From contig NC_013595.1 in NCBI RefSeq assembly GCF_000024865.1, positions 7,130,001 to 7,194,000 on the forward strand: a stretch of DNA of 64,000 nt. The letters run 5' to 3'. Below, piece by piece: positions 43,964 through 51,538 of this stretch (position 1 is the first letter of the stretch; every line of letters begins with the position of its first letter). Under the pieces are notes generated by a model. That model was given only the letters and a program-made list of their open reading frames with translations, was not told the origin of the DNA and did no database searches. This DNA is from Streptosporangium roseum DSM 43021 (GTDB taxonomy: Bacteria > Actinomycetota > Actinomycetes > Streptosporangiales > Streptosporangiaceae). Position numbers and translations under genes: made by a program.

Positions 43964-45055
43964 TCAGCCGAGGTCGGCGATGGCGGCGACCGGGCCGCCG
44001 CCGCTGGGGCCCTGGTGGACCGCGGCGACCGAGACGAAGACGGCCGGGTCGCCGGTGACGCTGGCAGCGACGCCGCCGACGGTGGCCTTGATCTGGCGGT
44101 GCCAGTGCACGTCGGAGTCGTCGAGCATGATGTTGCGGCGGCCCCGGACGCTGCCCGACGGGTCGGCCTCGCACTTCATGAAGACGTTGACCAGCCTGCC
44201 GCCCAGGTCGGACGGGTGGGGCCGGTCGGGCAGGTCGATGCCGCTGGAGCGGATCGCCTCCCAGATCCCGTCGGCGTCCAGCGCGTCCTTCATGACCGAG
44301 TGGCCGATCCGGTAGCGGCCGCCGATGCCGCGCACGTTGCCGACGACCACGATCTGCGCGCGGTCCAGCTCGACACCGGAGGAGCAGGACGCGACGGAGG
44401 AGTACAGCGACAGGTCACGGTGGATCTGGTCGGCCGTGGGCATCTCGATCTCGCCGAGCGCGACCGCGACGCCGAGCGCGGTGGTGGAGTTGGAGATGTC
44501 CATCGACGGGCCGGTGTCCTCGATCACCACGTCCTTGCCCCGGGACTTGGCGTCGTTGATGGTGGCCAGGGTCAGCAGGGGCGTCTTGGTCTGGACGTAG
44601 TGGACGTCGGCGGGATCGTCGATCCCGGCGATCTTCATGGCCTCGCGCACGCCGGCGGCGACCTTCTCCACCATGGCGGGGCGCCCGATGTCCTCGGGGA
44701 GGATGACGTCGCTCATCGCGATGCCGACGCTGACGCGCGGCTCGTCGCCCGGCTCGGCGTCCGCGGTGGTGGCGAAGATCGTCGCGTGCGGGCTCAGCAC
44801 GCCGTCGGTGCCGCCGGACCACACCAGCGGGACGCTCTCGGGGGACGGGTGTCCCTTGGCGGCGAGCACCTCACGGAAGGCGCGGTCGGCCAGGATGCGG
44901 GTGTAGTCGTTGACCCCGCCGTTGCCCTCGGTCTTGCCGATCACCGCGAGCACCCGGTGGGCCTCGATCACCCCGTCGTCGATGAGCCTGGTCAGCCCGG
45001 AGGCGTCGGTCACGCTCTCGATGGCCACCTTGCGCACTTCAATCGGTTCCGGCAT
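43964..45055 (-). CDS. ring-opening amidohydrolase (cyanuric acid amidohydrolase/barbiturase family)
   Basis: 363 residues. The family opens cyclic ureides such as cyanuric acid or barbiturate. Three similar domains each supply a Ser-Lys pair: the first region has IGKTEGNGGVNDYTR and SGGTDGVLSPH, the second DTGPSMDISNSTTALG-type sequence, and the C-terminus is VHQGPSGGGPVA. The ATG at 45055 is preferred over a GTG at 45064, since AAGG lies 8 bases upstream of it. It follows the carbamate kinase gene by 27 bases. Substrate choice between cyanuric acid and barbiturate cannot be read here. Confidence 0.88.
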   Translation of the reverse strand: MPEPIEVRKVAIESVTDASGLTRLIDDGVIEAHRVLAVIGKTEGNGGVNDYTRILADRAFREVLAAKGHPSPESVPLVWSGGTDGVLSPHATIFATTADAEPGDEPRVSVGIAMSDVILPEDIGRPAMVEKVAAGVREAMKIAGIDDPADVHYVQTKTPLLTLATINDAKSRGKDVVIEDTGPSMDISNSTTALGVAVALGEIEMPTADQIHRDLSLYSSVASCSSGVELDRAQIVVVGNVRGIGGRYRIGHSVMKDALDADGIWEAIRSSGIDLPDRPHPSDLGGRLVNVFMKCEADPSGSVRGRRNIMLDDSDVHWHRQIKATVGGVAASVTGDPAVFVSVAAVHQGPSGGGPVAAIADLG

Positions 45056-45082
45056 GCCTGCCACCTTCCAATCGGGTCGTTT

Positions 45083-46027
45083 TCACTTTCGCACCACGGT
45101 GCCGGCCTGCCCGGCGACCGCCGCCCCGATGTCCTCAAGGGAGGTGATCACCGCCTGGTCGCCGCCCTGCTCGACGAAGCGGAGCGCGGCCTCGACCTTC
45201 GGTCCCATGCTCCCTCCCGCGAAGTGCCCGGCCGCGTGCAACACGCGCAGCTCGGCCGCGGTGACGGAGCCGATGGGCCGGGCGTGGGCCGTACCGAATC
45301 CCACGACTGCCCGGGGCACGTCGGTGGCGATCACCAGGACCGTGGCCCGCACGGCGCGGGCCAGCATCGCGGCGGCCAGATCCTTGTCGATCACGGCCTC
45401 GACCCCGGTGAGCCGCCCGGCGGCGTCGCGGGCCACGGGCACTCCCCCGCCGCCCGCCGCGACGACGGTGAATCCGGCGGCCACCAGCGCGGCCACCGCG
45501 GGGGCGTCGAGGATCTCCAGCGGTTCCGGTGAGGCCACCACCCGGCGCCAGCCCCGGTCGTAGCGGCGCCAGGTCTGGCCGAGCCCTTCGAAGCGCCGGG
45601 CGTCCTCCTCGGGGAAGTAGCGGCCGATGGGCTTGACCGGGTCGCGGAAGGCAGGGTCGGCGGGGTCGACGAGCGTCCGGGTCACCACGACCGCGGCGCG
45701 GCCGTCCAGGGCGTTGAGGACCAGCGTGCCGATCGTGGCCTGGGTCTGCGCGCCGCACCAGTCGAGCGGCACGGGGGGCACGACGCCGGCCGCGATCTGG
45801 TTCTTCAGGATCAGGTTGCCGACCTGGGGACCGTTGCCGTGGGTGAGGGTCACCTGGTGGCCGGCCGCGATCAGGGCGGTGACGTGGCGCATCGCTTCCT
45901 CGACCGCTCCGCGCTGGTCGTCCGGCGAGGCGCTTCCGTCGGGAGCCGTCATCGCGTTGCCGCCGAGTGCGATCAGTACTCGTTCACCCACACGAGCGAC
46001 GCTAACGGCCTGCCTGATCCGGCTCAT
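45083..46027 (-). CDS. arcC: carbamate kinase
   Basis: About 314 residues of the amino-acid-kinase fold. Diagnostic parts are LIALGGNAM, THGNGPQVGNLILKN, VVAAGGGGVPVARD and VIDKDLAAAMLA. It makes ATP from carbamoyl phosphate, or the reverse. The ATG at 46027 is my choice; GTG codons at 46000 and 45991 are also possible, as no clear ribosome-binding site decides. Pairing with a ureide ring-opening enzyme suggests a nitrogen-salvage step in pyrimidine or triazine breakdown. The gene symbol is assigned from the family only; no other arginine-deiminase gene is nearby. Confidence 0.88.
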   Translation of the reverse strand: MSRIRQAVSVARVGERVLIALGGNAMTAPDGSASPDDQRGAVEEAMRHVTALIAAGHQVTLTHGNGPQVGNLILKNQIAAGVVPPVPLDWCGAQTQATIGTLVLNALDGRAAVVVTRTLVDPADPAFRDPVKPIGRYFPEEDARRFEGLGQTWRRYDRGWRRVVASPEPLEILDAPAVAALVAAGFTVVAAGGGGVPVARDAAGRLTGVEAVIDKDLAAAMLARAVRATVLVIATDVPRAVVGFGTAHARPIGSVTAAELRVLHAAGHFAGGSMGPKVEAALRFVEQGGDQAVITSLEDIGAAVAGQAGTVVRK

Positions 46028-46311
46028 GGGCACTCTCTGCCCAAGGCGGAGCCGTTCTTCGACAGAAGTCGACGGCCGGAGCACCGGTCCGCGCTGTGAT
46101 CTGCGACACATCCGAAGATCCCATGAATTGGACAAAGAGCCATTTATGACAACGTCGGCGGATATTTCACAGTACAGAATCTCGTTCAGTTAACGCGGTG
46201 TTTCATTCCCCCTCACCCGCCCCCTCGCACAGCACTGATAAGTTTGTTTACAGTTGGAGAAGTAGTTGAAAGTGATTCGATCCGCGCGGCTGGGAAATCG
46301 GGGTCCTCCGC
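46028..46311. other. divergent promoter region before the GT2 gene
   Basis: About 280 bases between the carbamate kinase and the rightward glycosyltransferase. The part from 46110 to 46310 is A/T-richer than average and should hold both promoters. No clear operator or leader structure was seen. Confidence 0.35.
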
Positions 46312-47856
46312 ATGCACGCAATACTGGAAGCACCTTCTGACGAGGCTGTGCGCCATCTTCCGCAGCCTCCGTCGGACGACGAACTGAAGCTCTATTTCGG
46401 CCCGCAAAGGCGCTGGGTATTACTCTGCTCACCCCTTTCCCTGACATTCACCGCGGGCACCGTTTTCCTTTTCTCGATGCGCCATCCCGCGCTGTGGCCG
46501 TTTTTCGTCGCGCTGGCGCTCAACCTGGCGGGCTGGGCGATGTCGTTCGTCGACGGCCAGCGGCAGCGCCTGACCACCTGGGAGTCGCACGAGCTGCTGG
46601 TCCGGTCCTGGCGGCCGGCACGGGTCCCCACCGTGGACGTGTTCCTGCCGACGCGCGGCGAGCCCCTGCCCATCCTGGACAACACCTTCCGCCACCTCTC
46701 CGCCCTGCGGTGGAACGGTCCGACCACCGTCTGGGTGCTCGACGACGCCGCCCGCGCGGAGGTGGCCGACCTGGCGGGGCGGTACGGCTTCCGCTACAGC
46801 TCCCGGCCCGACCGGGGACACCTGAAGAAGGCCGGCAACCTCAACCACGGCCTGTCGATCAGCTCCGGCGACCTCGTCGCGGTCTTCGACGCCGACTTCT
46901 GCCCGCGCCCGGACTTCCTCTCCCACCTGGTCCCCTACCTGGAGGACCCCGGGATCGCCGTGGCCCAGTCCCCGCAGTACTTCGACACCGCCCCCGACAT
47001 GCCCTGGCTGCAGCGGACCGCCGGGGCGGCGCAGGAGATGTTCTACCGGTGGCTGCAGCCCTCCAGGGACGCCGACGGCGGCGCGATCTGCGTGGGCACG
47101 AACGTGGTCTACCGCCGCTCCACGCTGGAGGAGATCGGCGGCTTCCCGAAGATCGACCACAGCGAGGACATCTACACCAGCGTCGAGCTGATGAGGTACG
47201 GCTACCGCACCAAGTACGTCCCGGTGCTGCTGGCCAAGGGACTGTCCCCGGACAACGTCGCCTCCTACATCGCCCAGCAGTACCGGTGGGCGATGGGCTG
47301 CATGAGCCTGCTGTTCGACCGTGACTTCCACCGCACGCCGATGACCTGGCGGGTACGGCTGTCCTACTACAGCGGCTTCCTGAGCTACTTCGTCTCGGCC
47401 GCCAACATCGCGGCGGTGCCGCTGCCCGGACTGATCATGCTCGCCTTCTACCCCGAGGACGTCCGGGCCTGGCACATGATCCCCTTCGTGGCCCCGCTCT
47501 GGGTGGCGCTGGTGCTGCTCCCGGCGGTGTCGGTGAGCCGCTGGCGGTTCGAGGTGGTCCGGGCGCAGACCCTGTACTCCTACTGCCACCTGGTCTCCAT
47601 CGTGCACGCGGTGCGCGACCAGGCGGCGGCCTGGGTGCCGAGCGGCGCCGCCGCCGGCCGGAGCACCCTGGTCTCCTCGATCAGCCGGATGGCCCTGGCC
47701 TGGCTGACCCTCACGACCGCCGCCACCTGGATCGGCATCGCCCTGCGCGCGCCCGTCCACGGCTGGGACGACTACTGGGCGCTGACCCTCTTCGCGGCCG
47801 GCACCACCTACATCGCCCTCCCCCTCATCCGCGACCTGTGGAGGATCCTCCGTTGA
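46312..47856 (+). CDS. cellulose-synthase-like GT2 glycosyltransferase
   Basis: 514 residues. Two N-terminal membrane helices (about 38-82) precede the catalytic domain, and about four follow it. All processive GT2 residues are present: LDD near 143, DAD near 192, the SED of HSEDIYT near 283, and QQYRW near 322. It would polymerise and extrude a beta-linked glycan. No PilZ domain or BcsB-like partner is visible. It overlaps the next small frame by four bases, and an acyltransferase gene follows, so the polymer may be acylated. Confidence 0.9.
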   Translation: MHAILEAPSDEAVRHLPQPPSDDELKLYFGPQRRWVLLCSPLSLTFTAGTVFLFSMRHPALWPFFVALALNLAGWAMSFVDGQRQRLTTWESHELLVRSWRPARVPTVDVFLPTRGEPLPILDNTFRHLSALRWNGPTTVWVLDDAARAEVADLAGRYGFRYSSRPDRGHLKKAGNLNHGLSISSGDLVAVFDADFCPRPDFLSHLVPYLEDPGIAVAQSPQYFDTAPDMPWLQRTAGAAQEMFYRWLQPSRDADGGAICVGTNVVYRRSTLEEIGGFPKIDHSEDIYTSVELMRYGYRTKYVPVLLAKGLSPDNVASYIAQQYRWAMGCMSLLFDRDFHRTPMTWRVRLSYYSGFLSYFVSAANIAAVPLPGLIMLAFYPEDVRAWHMIPFVAPLWVALVLLPAVSVSRWRFEVVRAQTLYSYCHLVSIVHAVRDQAAAWVPSGAAAGRSTLVSSISRMALAWLTLTTAATWIGIALRAPVHGWDDYWALTLFAAGTTYIALPLIRDLWRILR

Positions 47857-47960
47857 ACCACCGGCTCCGCTGGCCCGAGGCCCTCGCCATCACCGTCCTG
47901 CTCCTGCTGGGCGTCCTGCTCGCCTCCGGCTCCACCGCGCTCCCGCCGCTTCTCCCCTGA
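47853..47960 (+). CDS. 35-residue membrane miniprotein coupled to the GT2 gene
   Basis: A TTG at 47853 overlaps the GT2 stop (TTGA), with GGAGG 9 bases upstream. The frame reads a short basic start (MNHRLRWPEA), then one hydrophobic helix (LAITVLLLLGVLLASG) and a Pro-rich end (ALPPLLP). Twenty-eight bases later the acyltransferase begins. The conserved spacing signals support translation. It could be a small subunit of the glycan synthase, though this is inference only. Confidence 0.55.
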   Translation: MNHRLRWPEALAITVLLLLGVLLASGSTALPPLLP

Positions 47961-47988
47961 CCCTCCCGACTCCTAAGGAGCGACCGCC

Positions 47989-50016
47989 GTGACCCCGCGG
48001 TACGACCTCGGCTTCCGGCCCGACATCGAAGGCCTGCGTGCGGCGGCCGTCCTGGCCGTGCTGGCCTTTCACGCCACCGTCCCCGGCATGACTGGGGGGT
48101 TCGCCGGAGTGGACGTGTTCTTCGTCGTCTCCGGCTTCCTTATCACCGGCCTGCTGCTGCGTGACATCTCGGCCACCGGGCGCTTCTCCCTGGCCGAGTT
48201 CTACGCCCGGCGGGCCAGGCGCCTGCTGCCCGCCGCCGGAGTCGTGCTGCTCGCCACGGTGGCGGGAGCGTGGCTGCTCCTGCCGCCCCTGCGCGGTGGC
48301 GACATCGCCGGCGACGTGGTCGCCGCCGCCCTGTCCATCGCCAACTGGCGCGCCGTCGCCGGCCAGACCGACTACCTGGCCGCCGAACGCGATCCCAGCC
48401 CCCTGCTGCACTACTGGTCGCTGGCCGTCGAGGAGCAGTTCTACCTCCTGTGGGCCCCGCTGCTGCTGGTGACGGCCCTGCTGGCCCGCCGCCTCGGGCG
48501 CGGCGCCGTCCCCGCCATCGCAGTCATCGTCGTGACGCTGACCTGCGCCTCCTTCGCCCTCTCCCTCTGGTGGACCGCTCTCAGCGAGCCCCTGGCCTAC
48601 CTGGCCTCCCCCTCCCGGGCCTGGCAGTTCGGCGCCGGCGCCCTCGCCGCCCTGCTCATGCCGTACGGCTCCCGCTTCCCGCGCGGCGCGGACCGGGACG
48701 GTCCGGACACCGAGGGCGGGCGGCGCCCGCGCTCCGCCGCCGGGGTGGCCTCGGCGGCGCTCGGCCTGGGCGGAGCGGCGGCGATCGCCTGGTCGGTCGT
48801 GGCGTTCGACTCGGCGACCCCCTACCCCGGGACGGCCGCCCTGGTCCCCACGCTCGGCACGGTCGCGGTCGTCCTGTTCCGCTCGCCGGTCTCGGCCGTC
48901 CTCTCCCTGGGACCGGTCCGGGCCCTCGGACGGCTCTCCTTCTCCTGGTACCTGTGGCACTGGCCGGTCCTGGTCCTCGCCGAGGCGGCACTCGGCACCC
49001 AGCCCTGGCCGGTACGGCTGGCGCTGGTCCTGGCCTCGGCCGTCCCGGCGGCCCTGACGATGAGGCTGGTGGAGAACCCGCTGCGGCTGTCGAAGGTGGT
49101 GACCTCGCTCCCCAGGCGCGGCCTGGCCCTGGGCACCACCGCGATGACCGTCCCCGTCGCGGCCGCGCTCCTGCTCAACGGCGGAGCCGTACAGGGCGCG
49201 GCCACCACCGCCCACGTCACCGTGGCCGACGTCCCCGTCACGACGCTCCAGCCGCCGCCCGCCCAGGCCCGTGACGACTTCCCCAAGTCGAAGGGGTGCG
49301 AGATCGGGCTGACCGCGACGACCAGCCCTGCGTGCCTGTTCGGCGACCCGGCCGCCAAGGACAGGATCGTCCTCATCGGCGACTCCCACGCGGGCCAGTG
49401 GTTCGCCGCGGCGGAGCGCGTCGCCGTGCGCAGGGGGTGGGCCCTGGAGGTTCTGACCAAGCCCGGCTGCCCGCTGCCCCGGCTCACGGTCGTCGACCCG
49501 CGCCTGGGACGGGAGTACCACGAGTGCGACACCTGGCGCGAGTACGCGCTGAACCGGCTCGCCGCCGGACCGGCGCCCCGGCTGATCCTGGTCGCCTCCC
49601 TCAACGCCTACGCGACCGACCGGGCCTCGCTGACCCGCGCCTGGGACTCCACCCTCCACCGGCTGACCCGGCTCGGCGCCCCGCTGGTCTACCTGCGCGA
49701 CACCCCGCTGCCCGGTGAGGACGTGCCCGCCTGCCTGTCGGGCGGGCCGGTCGGCGACTGCTCCTTCCCCCGCGACCGCGGCCTGCGCCCCGATCCGCTG
49801 GCCGAGCAGATCGTCGCGGGCGAGCGCCCCGGCGTCCGCCTGCTGGACGTGACGCCCCTGCTCTGCCCGGGTACCGCCGCGAGCTGCCCCGCGGCGCTGG
49901 ACGGCATCGTGCTCTACCGCGACGACGTGCACATCACCGACACCCTCGCGGTACGGCTCGCGCCCCGGATCGAGCAGGACCTCGAGGACCTCGACCTGAT
50001 CCCCACCGTGCTGTGA
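47989..50016 (+). CDS. OafA/YrhL-type membrane acyltransferase with C-terminal SGNH domain
   Basis: 675 residues. The N-terminal acyltransferase-3 domain (about 1-370) has ten or so helices and starts RPDIEGLRAAAVLAVLAFH with the conserved His. GGFAGVDVFFVVSGFLI and YWSLAVEEQFYLLW follow. An extracytoplasmic SGNH domain (about 430-675) shows IGDSHAGQW with the nucleophile Ser and DDVHIT near the end. This architecture transfers acetyl groups onto surface sugars. AAGGAG stands upstream of the GTG. It probably acylates the polymer of the GT2 gene. Confidence 0.9.
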   Translation: MTPRYDLGFRPDIEGLRAAAVLAVLAFHATVPGMTGGFAGVDVFFVVSGFLITGLLLRDISATGRFSLAEFYARRARRLLPAAGVVLLATVAGAWLLLPPLRGGDIAGDVVAAALSIANWRAVAGQTDYLAAERDPSPLLHYWSLAVEEQFYLLWAPLLLVTALLARRLGRGAVPAIAVIVVTLTCASFALSLWWTALSEPLAYLASPSRAWQFGAGALAALLMPYGSRFPRGADRDGPDTEGGRRPRSAAGVASAALGLGGAAAIAWSVVAFDSATPYPGTAALVPTLGTVAVVLFRSPVSAVLSLGPVRALGRLSFSWYLWHWPVLVLAEAALGTQPWPVRLALVLASAVPAALTMRLVENPLRLSKVVTSLPRRGLALGTTAMTVPVAAALLLNGGAVQGAATTAHVTVADVPVTTLQPPPAQARDDFPKSKGCEIGLTATTSPACLFGDPAAKDRIVLIGDSHAGQWFAAAERVAVRRGWALEVLTKPGCPLPRLTVVDPRLGREYHECDTWREYALNRLAAGPAPRLILVASLNAYATDRASLTRAWDSTLHRLTRLGAPLVYLRDTPLPGEDVPACLSGGPVGDCSFPRDRGLRPDPLAEQIVAGERPGVRLLDVTPLLCPGTAASCPAALDGIVLYRDDVHITDTLAVRLAPRIEQDLEDLDLIPTVL

Positions 50017-50150
50017 GGATCGCACGCGCGGTTCCCACCATGATCGTCCTCCCGGCTGGGTGCTCGGGGCCCGGCCGGGAGGGCTGAACCACCCCCGGGT
50101 CACCACCCGGCGACCGGCGGCCCGGCCGTCTCCGGGGCCGCCGCCGGGCG

Positions 50151-50202
50151 GTGGCGCGGAGGTCCAGAGCAGTGGCGCGGAGGTCCAGAGCGGTGGTGCG
50201 GG
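50151..50202. repeat. 21-bp tandem repeat in the spacer before the lipase gene
   Basis: Two adjacent copies (50151-50171 and 50172-50192) differ only in the last base, and a partial third copy follows. The unit starts GTGGCGCGGAGGTCC. The surrounding 312-base spacer (50017-50328) otherwise shows no gene. Confidence 0.85.
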
Positions 50203-50328
50203 GGCACCGGCCGGGAGTTGTCGCGGAGTGCCAACTTCGGGGGGCCAACCGGCGCGGGCAGGCCCTAGATCCGTGACGGGGTGCCGGGAAAGGCTTCTCT
50301 TCCGCGTCCTTCCGACGGGAGAGAACGA

Positions 50329-51210
50329 GTGGGTCAGCTCCGTCCCGGCCACGTCATCGTGATCGTCCTGTGCGCCGTGGCCGGGTTCGCGGTCCTCACG
50401 TTCGCGGCCGACACGCTGCTGAACCGGGAGACGGCTCCCGCCGTACCGAAGGTGGACATGGTCGCCCAGGCCAGGCGGATGGCCTCCGACGGGCTGGAGG
50501 ACGCCAACGACTTCGGCTGCCGGCCTCGCGAGGGCTCGCCGTACCCGGTGATCCTGGTCCACGGCGCGAAGAGCACCGGGGCGGTGACCTGGCCGGTGGC
50601 GGCGCCGTACCTGAGCAAGCAGGGATACTGCGTCTTCGCGCTCGACTACGGGTGGAGCAACTCGATCAGGGACTCCGCCCAGGTGCTGGAGATCTTCGTC
50701 GAGGGGGTGCTCCAGGCCACCGGGGCGGAGAAGGCGGCGATCGTCGGGCACAGCCTGGGCGGGATCGTGCCGCGGGCCTACATGCGGCTGGAGGGCGGAG
50801 CGGGCAAGGTGTCGGAGCTGATCACCCTGGGCGCCCCGCACCACGAGCTGACCGGGGAGCTGCGCAAGAGCTGCGGCTGGGAGACGGTCTGCGACGAGCT
50901 GCGCTCGGACTCGCCGCTGATGAAGGAGCTCAACGACTCCTCCATGGTCGAGGACGGGGTCAGCTACACCGCCCTCGGGCTGAAGGCCGAGCAGGAGGCG
51001 GCCTCGACTTTCGTCGACGGACCGAAGGAGCAGGTCACCAACCGGATGCTCCAGGACGACTGCCCGCTGAAGGGACTCGTCGAGGGAGCGCTCGGGCACA
51101 ACCTTGAGACGCTGGACCCGGTGATGCTCTCCTACGTCAACAAGGCACTGGAGAGCCCCGGACCGCTGCCCAGGGGCTACCGCCCGGACTGCTTCGCGCT
51201 CATCCTCTGA
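50329..51210 (+). CDS. membrane-anchored alpha/beta-hydrolase (lipase/esterase)
   Basis: 293 residues from the GTG at 50329, preceded by GGGAGAG. An uncleaved N-terminal helix (HVIVIVLCAVAGFAVL) anchors it, with the catalytic domain outside. YPVILVHGAKS holds the oxyanion-hole HG, and GHSLGG is the nucleophile elbow. The later Asp and His (GHNLET is a candidate) complete the usual triad. Four or more Cys suggest disulfides. It resembles secreted actinomycete EstA/LipA-type triacylglycerol lipases. Confidence 0.87.
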   Translation: MGQLRPGHVIVIVLCAVAGFAVLTFAADTLLNRETAPAVPKVDMVAQARRMASDGLEDANDFGCRPREGSPYPVILVHGAKSTGAVTWPVAAPYLSKQGYCVFALDYGWSNSIRDSAQVLEIFVEGVLQATGAEKAAIVGHSLGGIVPRAYMRLEGGAGKVSELITLGAPHHELTGELRKSCGWETVCDELRSDSPLMKELNDSSMVEDGVSYTALGLKAEQEAASTFVDGPKEQVTNRMLQDDCPLKGLVEGALGHNLETLDPVMLSYVNKALESPGPLPRGYRPDCFALIL

Positions 51211-51353
51211 CCCGCCGAGCGCCCCCTCCGCTCCGAACCGGCACACCGCGGTATCGCGCGACCCGCATGACCAGTGCTTTTAAGCGTGGATCGAAAGACG
51301 TTGAGAGCCTCTTCCCCACAGGTCATTCTTGGCGGACGGGCATCGGCGGGGAT

Positions 51354-51391
51354 CGCGGTGGACGCACCCGGACGGGGGCGCGTCCACCGCG
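51354..51391. terminator. hairpin terminator between convergent genes
   Basis: A perfect 12-bp stem (51354-51365 with 51380-51391) and 14-base loop lie in the 328-base space between the lipase gene and the convergent DUF5722 gene. No gene was seen in the rest of that space. Confidence 0.7.
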
Positions 51392-51538
51392 AATCTCACC
51401 ACATCACCCGTGAACGGCTGGGGAGATCCTCAGGAGCCTCGACGGACCGGAAAGACACGCCCGCCGGACTGTCGGTGATCGTGCTCGTGGCGGTTTCCCC
51501 ACGCGCCGGCTCCATCATGCGCGATCACCGGGCAGACC

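Noticed and set aside
45083..46135. Carbamate kinase starting at 46135
   Set aside because: The additional N-terminal residues (Arg/Ser-rich) have no family counterpart; a start at or after 46027 gives the usual length.
47890..51246. A very long open frame on the minus strand opposite the acyltransferase and lipase genes
   Set aside because: It is a G/C-rich antisense shadow. Its product is Arg/Gly/Gln-rich without domains, while both opposite genes have clear family motifs.
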